This document shows, in pieces, positions 1 to 8,522 of a stretch of DNA of 64,000 nucleotides. Position 1 is the stretch's first letter, and each line of letters opens with the position of its first letter. A program made the position numbers and the translations under genes. The stretch comes from CAZSAT01 sp964604675 (GTDB lineage: Bacteria; Myxococcota_A; UBA796; CAJQPC01): contig CAZSAT010000018.1 of NCBI GenBank assembly GCA_964604675.1, forward strand, positions 17,980 to 81,979. Direction: 5' to 3'. Below the pieces are notes generated by a model. That model was not told the origin of the DNA and searched no databases. It worked only from the letters and a program-made list of their open reading frames with translations.

Positions 1-1397
1 TGGGCGTAGGCGACATGGTCGGTCGGCGGCAAGCGCTCCCGGAGGCACGCGAAGCGCGCGGGGTCGCCGAGCACGCCGGTCAGCGCGTTGGCGCTCACCA
101 GGACATCCCCGAGGGTGGGGACGACCGGGTCGCTCTGGCCGTCGGGGTGGTTGCTCCGCCAGGCCTCGACCGCATGCCCGGTCTGACCCCAGTCCAGGTT
201 CGAGTCGGCGAGGTGGCGCCAGGCCTCCTGCCGCTCCGTCAGCCGTTCGTTGAAGTAGCTCAGGCCCCACGGCCACCAGCTCAGACCGCTGATGAGGCTC
301 CAGACGGCCGCCGCGGCGACGGCGGGCACAGGGAGTCTGGAGGCCCAGAGCACCGCGAAGGGCAAGGCGGGGAGCACATACCGCAAGCCCAGCTGGAAGT
401 TGAACGCGAACGAGAAGTACGCGAGGAAGAAGGCGGGGGGCACCACGAGCGCCAGGTCCGTGGCCCGGGGACGCCTCAGCAGCCCCAGCGGCGCGAGCAG
501 CAGCAGGCCGAGGGGCAGCTTCCAGCCCGCCGCGCGGAGGAAGTAGTCGCGCTGGCCGTCGACCGTCATCCGGCCATCGACGTAGATGTTCCCGTGGCCT
601 CGGTCGTCGTCGGCCTTGACCCAGTCCAAGCCCTCGAGCCAGGGCCTCGGGAAGGGCAGCGGCAGATCGGTCTCTGCGAGGGCCGAGAAGGTCTGCGACT
701 GCCACGGGATCGCGCTTGCCGCCGTGAAGGTGCCGGTGAACGCATAGGCGCCGTTCAGGCTGAGCCAGGCCGCGAGCACGAAGCCGGGAACGACGCGCAG
801 CGGTCGGGTGGTCCGCTTCGCCAGGCACCAGCACGCCGTGACGAGGAGCTCCACCGGGAGGAGGAAGGCGCTGGTGAACTTCACCGCCTGGGCCAGCCCA
901 AACGCCAGACCCGCGACCACGGCACGGCCCGTGGTGGGACGCTCCAGGGTGCGCAGGAGGCTCAGGCTGCAGGCGAGCACGAAGAAGGTGCACGGCAGGT
1001 CGGTGGTGACGAGGCTGGCGTGGGCGATCAGGTTCGGGTCCCAGGCCACCAGGGCCGCGGCCGCCAGCGCTCCGGCTCGGGTCGTCCAACGCCGGGCCCA
1101 CACGGCGACCAGCCAAGCGGTCCCACAGAGCCAGGCCAGCTGCGGCAGCCGCGCAGCCCACCACCGAAGCTGAGGATCCGAGGCCTCGAGTGCGAAGGCT
1201 GGGAGTGCGTTGAGCACGCTCACCGGCATCTTGGAGTTGTCGAAGCGACGCCAGTCGCCGTCCTGCAGGATGCGCCGCCCCATCTCGAGGTGGTTGGGCT
1301 CGTCGAAGGTCGGGCTCCAGTGCCACGCCTGGCTGGCGCCGATGAGCACGGCCACAGCGAGGATGAGGAGGAACGGGAGGCGGCTGGCGCGTGTCAC
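1..1397 (-). CDS. PMT/ArnT-like membrane glycosyltransferase (partial, runs off left edge)
   Basis: Conceptual translation of the minus strand from a GTG at 1397 gives a continuous frame to position 1. It starts with a hydrophobic helix followed by the acidic motif FDEPNHLEMG, the catalytic-loop signature of the GT39/PMT-ArnT family, which uses polyprenyl-phosphate sugars in the membrane. Many transmembrane helices follow. Near the left edge is the segment YFNE...ADSNLDWGQ, conserved in bacterial members of this family. The C-terminus lies outside the window. Upstream there is no Shine-Dalgarno sequence; a TATCGA hexamer lies at -12 to -7, suggesting a leaderless start. Acceptor (lipid, glycan or protein) cannot be predicted. 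Confidence 0.85.
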   Translation of the reverse strand, partial: MTRASRLPFLLILAVAVLIGASQAWHWSPTFDEPNHLEMGRRILQDGDWRRFDNSKMPVSVLNALPAFALEASDPQLRWWAARLPQLAWLCGTAWLVAVWARRWTTRAGALAAAALVAWDPNLIAHASLVTTDLPCTFFVLACSLSLLRTLERPTTGRAVVAGLAFGLAQAVKFTSAFLLPVELLVTACWCLAKRTTRPLRVVPGFVLAAWLSLNGAYAFTGTFTAASAIPWQSQTFSALAETDLPLPFPRPWLEGLDWVKADDDRGHGNIYVDGRMTVDGQRDYFLRAAGWKLPLGLLLLAPLGLLRRPRATDLALVVPPAFFLAYFSFAFNFQLGLRYVLPALPFAVLWASRLPVPAVAAAAVWSLISGLSWWPWGLSYFNERLTERQEAWRHLADSNLDWGQTGHAVEAWRSNHPDGQSDPVVPTLGDVLVSANALTGVLGDPARFACLRERLPPTDHVAYA

Positions 1398-1403
1398 GGG
1401 CTG

Positions 1404-1409
1404 TCGATA
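1404..1409 (-). promoter_or_regulatory. -10 element of the glycosyltransferase gene (leaderless)
   Basis: Reading on the minus strand, TATCGA lies at -12 to -7 from the GTG at 1397. It overlaps the TAGGAG in front of the divergent SCO gene, so the two promoters may share one TA core. Confidence 0.45.
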
Positions 1410-1419
1410 GGAGGCGCCC

Positions 1420-1983
1420 GTGCTCGGGCTCCTCCTCATCGTCGCATGTGACACGCCGGAACCGGCGCCCGAGGCCCTGGTGCCAGCGCCGGCGATCGCG
1501 CTGATCGACCAGGGCGGTGATCCCTTCGGGGACGCCCAGCTGCTGGGCCGCCCGTGGGTGGCGAACGTGATCTTCACCCGCTGTCCCACGATCTGTCCGG
1601 CCTCCACGGGGCGCATGATCGGTCTGGAAGCACGAACCCGCGACCTCGGCGATGCGGTGGCCTTCTTGAGCTTCTCGGTCGACCCGGCGTACGACACCCC
1701 GGAGGTCTTGACGGCGTACGCCGCCTCGCTCGGCGTCGACACCAGCCGGTGGCACTTCCTGACCGGCGACGAAGCAGTCGTGCGTGCCACCGTGTCCGAC
1801 GGGCTCAAGATCGCGGTGCAGGCGGGCGGCGGGGATCCCGCCGAGACCCTGCACGGCACGCACTTCGTGCTCGGCGCGTCCGGCTTCCTGCACGGCTTCT
1901 ACGACACCGAGGACGGGGAGCGGCTCGCGGACCTCGAGCGGGATCTCCGGGCGCTCGTCGCCGCCGATCGGGTCGCCGACTAA
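1420..1983 (+). CDS. SCO1/SenC-family copper-binding lipoprotein
   Basis: Thioredoxin-fold protein of the SCO1/SenC family, which delivers copper to the CuA site of cytochrome c oxidase or acts as a periplasmic thiol reductase. The copper ligands are visible: CPTIC (Cys55, Cys59) and a downstream His148 in TLHGTHF. The 187-residue length is normal for the family. The N-terminus MLGLLLIVAC is a very short lipoprotein signal with the lipobox Cys at residue 10, so the protein is probably anchored in a membrane facing the periplasm. The GTG start is supported by AGGAGG at 1409-1414. No oxidase genes are nearby. Its stop codon overlaps the stop of the convergent kinase gene by 4 nt. Confidence 0.9.
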   Translation: MLGLLLIVACDTPEPAPEALVPAPAIALIDQGGDPFGDAQLLGRPWVANVIFTRCPTICPASTGRMIGLEARTRDLGDAVAFLSFSVDPAYDTPEVLTAYAASLGVDTSRWHFLTGDEAVVRATVSDGLKIAVQAGGGDPAETLHGTHFVLGASGFLHGFYDTEDGERLADLERDLRALVAADRVAD

Positions 1984-4900
1984 GCCCGTCCGGGGGCTTC
2001 GGTGGCCGGAAGGCTGACCGTGAACTCGGCGCCCCCCTCCGGGTGGTTGCGCGCCGTGGCGTCGCCACCCAGACGGCGAACGATGTCGCGCGCGATGGAG
2101 AGGCCGAGGCCAAACCCGGCGGCTGCGCCTTCGGCCTGCACGTGGCGCTCGAAGATGTCGGCCAGGGCGCCTTCCGGGACGCCGCGTCCGTGGTCGCGCA
2201 CGGTGATCCTGTGCGTCAGGCCGCGGTGGATTCCGATGACCACGTGCGCGCCCTGGGGGCTGTACTTCAGGGCGTTCGACAGCAGGTTGGAGAGCACGCG
2301 CGCCAGATCGTGAGGGTCGCCCTCGACCCACGCGACGCCGTCGCTTCGGACGTCCACGGCGACGCCCGCATCGCGGGCCAGCGGCATGAGCTGGGAGACC
2401 ACCCGCTGGACCACGTCGCTGAGCTGCACGGGCACGTGCATGCCGTGGTGACGCTGGAGCAGCCGCTCGACGATCTGCCGGGCGTAGACCGCTCGATCGC
2501 GCATCTCCCCGAGGAGCGTGACCAGCTCCGTGTCGTCGCCGTGGGCGTCGGCCAGGTAGTCGAGCGCGGTCTGCAGCGCGTCGAGGGGGGCACGGGCGTC
2601 GTGAGCGAGGCCGCGGGCCTCGTCGAGCTCCCGCTGCGCGCGCTGGATGCGCCGGGCGTTGGCCAGCGCGACGGCAGCGTGGGCCGCGAGGGTGCGGAGG
2701 TACCGCGCCGTGTCCGACAGCTCGGCATCGGTGGCCGTGCGGCTGTCGACGTAGATCGCGCCGAGACACTCGGGGCCATCGAGGAGCGGCACGCACATCA
2801 CGCTGCGGAGATCGAGGTCGACGATCGAGCGCTCGGCGCGCAGGTCGGCTCGCTCGCCGAGGTCCACGGCGATGACCTCCCGTCCCATCGAGATGGCGTT
2901 GGACGCGATGCTGCGTGAGAAGCTGCCGGCCTCGGTGTTGCCGTCGCGATCCCGGTACGCCACCACCTCGATGGTGGCGCCTTCGGGCGCCGACTCGGTG
3001 ACCGCCGCCAGCAGGCCGGCCAGATCACGCTCCCGGGTGACAGCCACGGCCAACCCGAGCAGCTTCTTCAGGCCCTCGTCGTCGCGCCCAGCGCTCAGGT
3101 GGGCCTGGCACCGACCCGCCAGGGTCACCGCGCGGCTTCGAAGGTGCACATGCCCCATCTCGTCGGCGTAGATCAGCACCCGGTCCGCGAAGGTCAGCGC
3201 GTCCTGGCTGCGTCCGACCTCCAGGAAGGCCTCGCTCAGGAGCACCCGCACCTCGGCGAGTGGGCCGGCCTCGCCAGCGGACCTCAAGGGTTCCTCGGCG
3301 CATTCGGCGAGGCGGTCGAGCTGAGCGCCGCCGCCTTCGCGTGCCAGGCAGAGCGCCTCCATGGCGCGGATCAAACACGCGTCGGCGGTCTGTCCCGACC
3401 GGGCGACGAGCCGCTGCGCAGCGTGCACCGAGGCGAGGGCGCCGCTGGCGCGTTCTGCCACGGCGAGCGCCGCCAGGCGCACGGCGGCGCGCGCCTCCTG
3501 CTCCGGCACACAGCAGCCGCGCGCGATGGTGGACGCGCGGTCGTACCAGCGCCGCGCGGTCGCCGCGTCGTCGCTCACCATGGCGAGCTCGCCGAGGCGC
3601 AAGGCCGCGCCGGCCTCTTCATGGTGCATGCCGTGGTTCGACGCGCGCTCGAGCGCCGTGGTCGCAGCCTCGCGTGACTGCTCCAACCGTCCGGTCTCGC
3701 GGTAGGCATCTGCGAGGCGGATCTGCACGCGCACCGCCTCGCGGCTGGCGCCGTGACGGTCGAGGATGCGGAGCGCTTCTTCCCAGCGGGCGAGCGCTCC
3801 GGGTCGGTCGCCGATCCGCACGACCGCCTGCGCGGCGAGGTCGAGGAGCCGCGCGCGCTCGGGGCCGCGCAGACCGGCCTCGGGCGTGGACGCGCGCGAG
3901 AGGCGGTACCCCGCTTCGCGGATTCGACCGGCCTTCCAGGCGAGGCGCCCGCGCAGTGCATCGAGGCGGGCGCGGCTCGGGCGCCCTGCGCCCAGGTCTT
4001 CCGGGATGTTGTCGAGCAACTCCAGCGCGGCCGCTGCGTCGCCTCGTTCCAGGATCGCCTCGGCGTGGACCGTGCGGAGCTCGATCCAGGCGTCGACCTC
4101 GTCGGTCCGGGGGACCGGCGGTGCGCTCGCTGCATGCGCGATCACCTCGTCGAGCTCGCCGGCCTCGAGGTGCAAGCGCGCAGCCAGCCCCGCGAGCGTC
4201 AGCGGGAGCTGGCCCCCCAGCGCGAGCCGGGTGCGCTGGAGCAGACGCAGGGCCTCCTCGGGCTGGTCGAGGTGATCCGCGTGCAGGCGCGCGAGCTCCG
4301 CGAGGAGTGGCGCGTGCTGCGCGCCCGGGTCCCGCGGAAGCTGGTCGCTTCCAAAGCGCTGCGCTGCGGGCGCCTGGCCTGCCCGCGCCATCGCACGCAC
4401 GCGAAGTCCCGCCAGCGTGGGGCTGGGCAGCCGATCGAACATGGCCGACGCGAGCGCGAGAGCGAGGGCGGTGTCTCGATCCAGGGCCGCAAGGAGGCAG
4501 CGCGGGGCGTGCTCCGCGATGAGGTCGAGGTCCCCGCTCGCCTCGACGTGCTCACCGAGCGCCACGAGGTCTGCGCCGGAGGTCGCGGCCAGGTGCCGGG
4601 CCAGCACCAGGTGCTGTTCCTCCGGCTCGGGCCTGGCTCCGAGGAGCGCCTTGCGGTGCAGCTCCGTGTCGCAGCGTGCCACCCCTTCTTCGACCCGCAC
4701 GAAGCCGGTGACCTGGAGCTCGTCCAGCGCGATCCGCATGCCGCGGCTGGCCGCGTGGGCGAGGCTGGCCAGGGTCTCTACCCGCAAGGGGCGGTCTGCC
4801 GTAGCGAGCAACCCGCCCACCGTGGTCGCGGCGGTGCCGAGCAGGTGCAGACGGTCGACGTGGGCCTCGGGCGTGTGCCCGAGCGCCTGGAGCTTCGCGC

Positions 4901-6326
4901 GATCGACGCGCCAGCGGTAGCGTTCGTAGCGAAGCGCGCCGGACTCCGTGGCGCCGAGCACCGTCTCCAACACGATGCCTGGCAGCCCGCCGGTGAGCTT
5001 CTCCACGCGCTCCGCCAGGCCCGCCAGGTCGTCGCAGCGTCCCAACAAGCCCTCGAGGAGGCGACGAAGCTCCGCGTGGCCGATGCTGGACATGCCCCAA
5101 GTGGCCGCCGCCCAGGCGGGGGTCTGCGACGCCGCTGCGAACACCGTGCACTCCGGCTGTTCGGCGAGTGCGGCGAGGGTGGCGGCCGTGCCCCGGTCCA
5201 GGCTCCCGAGGTCGTCGGCCAGCACGGCGAGGCGGCCCGAGGTGCGCCCCATCACGAGCTCGGCGGCCGCCCGTGCCCGAACCCTCTGCTCCATGTCCGC
5301 GGGCAGGTTGGCCGGCTCGCCCCAGAGCGCCGGATCGCGGAGCGCGCGCCGGACGGGTGCCCAGGCGCCCCCTCCGGGATGGATGCGAAGCACGGCCACA
5401 CCGCGGCTGCGCAGTGCCGCCCCGATGCGGTCCAGGCAACGCGACCGACCGGAACCGCGCGGGCCCACCAGCGCGAGGCTGTTGGTCTTGGCGGTCCACA
5501 GGCGCAGCGCCTCGGCCTCCACCGTGCGCGTGAGGTGCAGGTGGTGGGCGCGGCGCAGCACCGTCCACGTGTCCGGGCCGGGTGCACGCGCACCCTCCGC
5601 GACGAGCACCCGAACCACCTCCCCCGCCGACGGCCGCTCGGCGGCGCTCGGGTGGAGCAGGGCTCGGAGCAGGGCGTCCAAGGCGGGACGTCGAAGCGTC
5701 GACGGCGGCGGGCCCTCACCGCGGAGCTCCGGTGAGCCATCCGGCCAGGGCGGCGCACCGTGCAGCAGACGCCAGAGCAGCAAGCCGAGGCTGTAGAGAT
5801 CGGTGGCCGCTGTGGGGTGGCCCTGATCCAAGCGCTCCGGCGCCGACCACGCAAGGTCACCGAAGCCCACCTCCACCGTGGGCGACAGCAGCGTGAGCGA
5901 GGGGCCCGAGAGCTCTCGGCAGAGGATGTGGTCGGGCTGCACCGCGCCGTGGGTCAGCCCTTCCTCGTGGAGGGCGGCCAGTCCATCCGCGAGGTGGGCA
6001 CCCGCCTGCAAGGCCTGGGTCCTGCTGAGGGGGCGCATGCTCGTCAGCACCTTCAGGGACACGCCGGGGGTGTGCTCCAGCGCCATCCAGGGGCTCGGAT
6101 CCGTGCCGTGATCGAGGACGGCGGCGACCGACGGGTGGCAGACGCGCAGGAGGCGCTGCACCCGTGCGGGGTCGCCCTCGAGCTGCGCGATCACAGCGAG
6201 CCTTCCGCCGCCGTCTTCCGCGAGCCACGCCGCCCGGGGTTTGTGCTCGTCGAGCGGCGCCTTCAGCGACCAGTCGCCCACTTCGAGACCGGAGAAGGGC
6301 GGGGTGTGGCGGGCGGTGTCGGACAC
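1980..6326 (-). CDS. Pseudokinase-AAA ATPase-TPR-GAF-histidine kinase hybrid
   Basis: A 1448-residue signalling protein. Residues ~15-250 have the fold pattern of a Ser/Thr kinase, but the catalytic loop reads HGAVQPDHIL (126-135) instead of HRDLKPxNIL, the beta-3 Lys region reads LAVIAQLE, and no DFG is recognisable: a pseudokinase. Residues ~285-550 form an AAA/STAND-like ATPase with P-loop GPRGSGRS (Arg in place of Lys). A long TPR region follows, then a GAF domain (~1100-1215), HisKA with LAHDARAPL and an HATPase with N-box NLLSNALKYS, DHGRGVP and GFGLGLS. The histidine kinase looks competent. No partner response regulator is adjacent. The start is GTG with TAGGCT at -12 to -7 and no Shine-Dalgarno sequence. 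Confidence 0.88.
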   Translation of the reverse strand: MSDTARHTPPFSGLEVGDWSLKAPLDEHKPRAAWLAEDGGGRLAVIAQLEGDPARVQRLLRVCHPSVAAVLDHGTDPSPWMALEHTPGVSLKVLTSMRPLSRTQALQAGAHLADGLAALHEEGLTHGAVQPDHILCRELSGPSLTLLSPTVEVGFGDLAWSAPERLDQGHPTAATDLYSLGLLLWRLLHGAPPWPDGSPELRGEGPPPSTLRRPALDALLRALLHPSAAERPSAGEVVRVLVAEGARAPGPDTWTVLRRAHHLHLTRTVEAEALRLWTAKTNSLALVGPRGSGRSRCLDRIGAALRSRGVAVLRIHPGGGAWAPVRRALRDPALWGEPANLPADMEQRVRARAAAELVMGRTSGRLAVLADDLGSLDRGTAATLAALAEQPECTVFAAASQTPAWAAATWGMSSIGHAELRRLLEGLLGRCDDLAGLAERVEKLTGGLPGIVLETVLGATESGALRYERYRWRVDRAKLQALGHTPEAHVDRLHLLGTAATTVGGLLATADRPLRVETLASLAHAASRGMRIALDELQVTGFVRVEEGVARCDTELHRKALLGARPEPEEQHLVLARHLAATSGADLVALGEHVEASGDLDLIAEHAPRCLLAALDRDTALALALASAMFDRLPSPTLAGLRVRAMARAGQAPAAQRFGSDQLPRDPGAQHAPLLAELARLHADHLDQPEEALRLLQRTRLALGGQLPLTLAGLAARLHLEAGELDEVIAHAASAPPVPRTDEVDAWIELRTVHAEAILERGDAAAALELLDNIPEDLGAGRPSRARLDALRGRLAWKAGRIREAGYRLSRASTPEAGLRGPERARLLDLAAQAVVRIGDRPGALARWEEALRILDRHGASREAVRVQIRLADAYRETGRLEQSREAATTALERASNHGMHHEEAGAALRLGELAMVSDDAATARRWYDRASTIARGCCVPEQEARAAVRLAALAVAERASGALASVHAAQRLVARSGQTADACLIRAMEALCLAREGGGAQLDRLAECAEEPLRSAGEAGPLAEVRVLLSEAFLEVGRSQDALTFADRVLIYADEMGHVHLRSRAVTLAGRCQAHLSAGRDDEGLKKLLGLAVAVTRERDLAGLLAAVTESAPEGATIEVVAYRDRDGNTEAGSFSRSIASNAISMGREVIAVDLGERADLRAERSIVDLDLRSVMCVPLLDGPECLGAIYVDSRTATDAELSDTARYLRTLAAHAAVALANARRIQRAQRELDEARGLAHDARAPLDALQTALDYLADAHGDDTELVTLLGEMRDRAVYARQIVERLLQRHHGMHVPVQLSDVVQRVVSQLMPLARDAGVAVDVRSDGVAWVEGDPHDLARVLSNLLSNALKYSPQGAHVVIGIHRGLTHRITVRDHGRGVPEGALADIFERHVQAEGAAAGFGLGLSIARDIVRRLGGDATARNHPEGGAEFTVSLPATEAPGRA

Positions 6327-6332
6327 GGGAGG

Positions 6333-6338
6333 AGCCTA
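6333..6338 (-). promoter_or_regulatory. -10 element of the pseudokinase/histidine kinase gene
   Basis: TAGGCT on the minus strand at exactly -12 to -7 from the GTG at 6326; no ribosome binding site is present between it and the start, which predicts a leaderless mRNA. Confidence 0.55.
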
Positions 6339-6373
6339 CTTCTTGTGGGCTGGCGCGCTGCAGCGCCTCGAGG

Positions 6374-7687
6374 CTACAGCAGGACGGGATTCGACAGGGC
6401 CCAGGTGAAGGTCCGGTCCCAGTCGCCGTCGTCGGGAAGGAAGTCCCGGAGATGGTGGGGATCGATCGTCAGGCGCAGGCGGTACACGCCGGCACCGTCC
6501 GTGGCGTGGGTGGTGCCACATCCGGTGGCCCACACCGCGCCGTCCTTCAGGATCTCGTAGCCGATCTCCGGGGACTCACCGTTCTTCGGAGAGCCATCGG
6601 ACAGGGTCACGCACGCGGCCCGCACCCCCCCGTCGACCTGCTCGAAGCCGAGCCCGTCGGGGATTCCCAGCGCATCGAACACGATGTAGTTGGCGCCCGC
6701 GGCCAGCGCTTCGTCCAGGGTGTCGGGTGCCTGATCCGCCGCCACGACCCAGTTCGAGAACCAGCGCATCATGCGGCGGTAGGAGTCCACGCGTTCGCCA
6801 TCGGACATCAGGCTGGGAAGGGAGTTGCGGTGGGCGTCGGTGCCGGCCACGGCGACGGTGTGCTGCACCGCCGCGAGCTGATCGAAGCGGTCGATGCTCA
6901 CCTGCTGGTCCTGGTAGAGCGCCAGGAAGACCAGGTCGGGCTCGGCCTCGCTGTCGGCGTCCAGGAACGGGGCCGCGTCGCTCAGCCAGCTCAGCGGGTC
7001 GAGGCCGAGGAACTCCTCTCGAATCGTCGGATCGACCATCGCGTGCAGGTTGAAGACCTCGACGCCCGCCTGCCCGAGGGCCTGCCGTTCGAGGAGCGTT
7101 TCGAGGTCGCGCTCTTCGGTGTGGGCTTGGAGGACGAGCGCGCCGGCGTCCAGCATGGCGTCGACGGCGTCCTGATCTGCGCGGTTGAGCAGATCGTCTC
7201 GAGTCTCGGCGTCGTCTGCCACGTGCCGCTCGAGGCCGACGGGCATCAACATGTCCTCGTAGCCCGGTCGGAGGAGGGTCTGGTGCCCGTCGTCGCACAG
7301 GATTCGGAGCCCGACCGACTGGCCGTCGAGCTCGACCAGGTCATCGCCGGAGCGCAGGTTCAGCAAGGTGTCCCAGTCCGGCACCGCGCCGTAGGAGGGG
7401 TGGTCGGAGAGCCAGGCGGTGTCGATGGCCGCCTCGCAGAGGCCGCGTCGGAGGTCGTCGAGGCAGGCTTCGTCCAGCACCCCGTCCACGTACCCTTCGC
7501 CGTCGCAGGCATCGTGGGACCAGGGCGAGTGCAGGTGCACGATGGACCGCGACCAGGAGAGCCCGTCGGCGGGCGGCGCGATGTCCTCGGCGAGGCGGAC
7601 GGCTTGGGACGACCAGTCCACGGGGACGGGCGCGGCGTCCACCGCAGTGTCCGTGAGGTCGGCGGTGCAGGCGACGAAGAAGAGCAC
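6374..7687 (-). CDS. PHP-domain metal-dependent hydrolase lipoprotein
   Basis: A 437-residue protein with lipobox MLFFVAC (Cys7) and a Thr/Asp/Ala-rich linker. The segment IVHLHSPWSHD matches the first metal-binding motif of the PHP superfamily (HxH...), and VAGTDAHRN matches the late GTDAH motif. This suggests a secreted metal-dependent phosphoesterase or amidohydrolase-type enzyme; the substrate is unknown. A C-terminal beta-rich region (last ~110 residues) probably forms a separate sandwich domain. No in-frame ATG, GTG or TTG exists upstream before a stop, so the six-residue signal segment appears genuine. The start is GTG without Shine-Dalgarno sequence; TATGAT lies at -12 to -7. Confidence 0.75.
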   Translation of the reverse strand: MLFFVACTADLTDTAVDAAPVPVDWSSQAVRLAEDIAPPADGLSWSRSIVHLHSPWSHDACDGEGYVDGVLDEACLDDLRRGLCEAAIDTAWLSDHPSYGAVPDWDTLLNLRSGDDLVELDGQSVGLRILCDDGHQTLLRPGYEDMLMPVGLERHVADDAETRDDLLNRADQDAVDAMLDAGALVLQAHTEERDLETLLERQALGQAGVEVFNLHAMVDPTIREEFLGLDPLSWLSDAAPFLDADSEAEPDLVFLALYQDQQVSIDRFDQLAAVQHTVAVAGTDAHRNSLPSLMSDGERVDSYRRMMRWFSNWVVAADQAPDTLDEALAAGANYIVFDALGIPDGLGFEQVDGGVRAACVTLSDGSPKNGESPEIGYEILKDGAVWATGCGTTHATDGAGVYRLRLTIDPHHLRDFLPDDGDWDRTFTWALSNPVLL

Positions 7688-7693
7688 GACCCG

Positions 7694-7699
7694 ATCATA
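7694..7699 (-). promoter_or_regulatory. -10 element of the PHP lipoprotein gene
   Basis: TATGAT on the minus strand, five of six matches to the TATAAT consensus, at exactly -12 to -7 from the GTG at 7687. It indicates leaderless transcription and fixes the start codon. Confidence 0.6.
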
Positions 7700-7742
7700 G
7701 CGGCTGGACGCGGCCTGCGGAGGTCGGATAGCGGGCGCGCAC

Positions 7743-7819
7743 GCCCCCGTAGCTCAGTTGGATAGAGCGGCGGATTCCTAATCCGTAGGCCGGAGGTTCG
7801 AATCCTCTCGGGGGTACCA
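7743..7819 (+). tRNA. tRNA-Arg (anticodon CCT)
   Basis: All arms fold: acceptor GCCCCCG/CGGGGGT, D-arm GCTC...GAGC, anticodon stem GCGGA/TCCGT enclosing loop TTCCTAA (anticodon CCT), T-arm GGAGG/CCTCT with loop TTCGAAT. Discriminator A is followed by an encoded CCA at 7817-7819. The gene is intact and is the attachment target of the small insertion downstream: its 44-nt 3' half is repeated at 8893-8936. Confidence 0.97.
7775..7818 (+). repeat. attL-like direct repeat within tRNA-Arg
   Basis: 44-bp perfect direct repeat running from the anticodon loop to the second base of the CCA end. The identical copy is at 8893-8936, 1118 bp away. This is the classical geometry of integration by a tyrosine recombinase into a tRNA gene. 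Confidence 0.9.
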
Positions 7820-8251
7820 CTTCCACGTGTGATATCAGGCGTTTGGTTGCCGTTGTCGACTGGTTGCCGTTGTCGACATCTCGATCCGCGATGAGGGCGC
7901 CGGATTCGACGACCGTAGGTCGATCTCGCCCGAGGTGCCCGAGGGGCTCGTTGTCGCGGAGCATCTTGCGGCTCGATCCCTTGGTGGAGGAGGTTCGAGC
8001 GAGGGAGGGGCTGGAGGCAGCCGGACCCTTCGGCACGCGCCGGCTGCACGTGACCTACAACTGCCTCGGAGCCGGTCCACACCGCGCCGTAGCCAGCTCC
8101 GCGGCCCGGCTTCGGCTCCTCCGTGATGTCCTTGGAGACCGACTACGGGCCCCGTCAACATGACCGACGATCACGGCAGTGTCGTGCTCTTGGCCGCTCC
8201 CGCAGGGGCAAGGCCGGTTGCAAGCTGCCGGTCGCCGCAGACAGGTCGCGT
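7820..8251. other. Non-coding or decayed left part of the tRNA-Arg insertion
   Basis: No convincing gene is present in these 432 bp. Frames that stay open show no recognisable protein; one minus-strand frame merely reads through the tRNA. On the minus strand at ~8190-8225 a short stretch reads CPCGSGQEH, resembling the start of a SEC-C zinc motif (CPCGSGxxxKxC) but without start codon or domain around it, possibly a relic. The tandem 17-bp repeat lies at the left end. Confidence 0.5.
7844..7877 (+). repeat. Tandem 17-bp duplication just inside the tRNA-borne insertion
   Basis: TGGTTGCCGTTGTCGAC occurs twice head-to-tail (7844-7860 and 7861-7877), perfect, 25 bp inside the left repeat. Adjacent direct repeats at this position resemble arm-type recombinase or excisionase binding sites; it could also be a simple replication-slippage duplication. 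Confidence 0.6.
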
Positions 8252-8518
8252 CTACGCCGCAAGTGGTGCCAGCTCGCCTGTTCCGAGAGGCGGCAGGCCC
8301 AGCTCCCGAAGCACCGTGTCGAGCTGCAACGTAGTGATGCTCGCCGGGGATGTGATCTCGAGCCCGATCGGCTCCCCATCAGCGTCGTAGTCGATGATCA
8401 GACCACCGTCGACCGGCACGGAGCGCGCGGCCTTCGACCCCGGCCGCCGCCGGAGTTGGAGGTATGCCGCGAGCGGCTTGCCCTTCCGGTAAGTGACCTG
8501 CAAGTATCGACGTGCCAT
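8252..8518 (-). CDS. DUF2283 family protein (antitoxin-like partner)
   Basis: 88-residue protein with the DUF2283 pattern: an N-terminal YLQVTYRKGKPLAAYLQL strand pair, then VPVDGGLIIDYDADGEPIG and LEITSPA, where the family has its conserved 'D-YD-G---GIEI' core. DUF2283 proteins are small beta-rich proteins that are often encoded directly after DUF4258 proteins in mobile regions, as here (4-nt gap). By analogy with that arrangement it may be the antitoxin-like member, but no biochemical role is established that I can rely on. The C-terminal helix (residues ~65-88) could mediate DNA binding or toxin contact. ATG start; the same transcript as the upstream gene is expected. Confidence 0.72.
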   Translation of the reverse strand: MARRYLQVTYRKGKPLAAYLQLRRRPGSKAARSVPVDGGLIIDYDADGEPIGLEITSPASITTLQLDTVLRELGLPPLGTGELAPLAA

Positions 8519-8522
8519 GGCC

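Noticed and set aside
15..1451. Long plus-strand open frame opposite the glycosyltransferase
   Set aside because: Low-complexity Arg/Gly/Glu-rich translation typical of an antisense frame in GC-rich DNA; the minus strand encodes a coherent membrane enzyme with family motifs.
7695..8036. Minus-strand frame containing PPRGFEPPAYGLG
   Set aside because: This peptide is the well-known spurious translation of a tRNA gene; the frame runs through tRNA-Arg. The same applies to frames across the repeat at 8893-8936.
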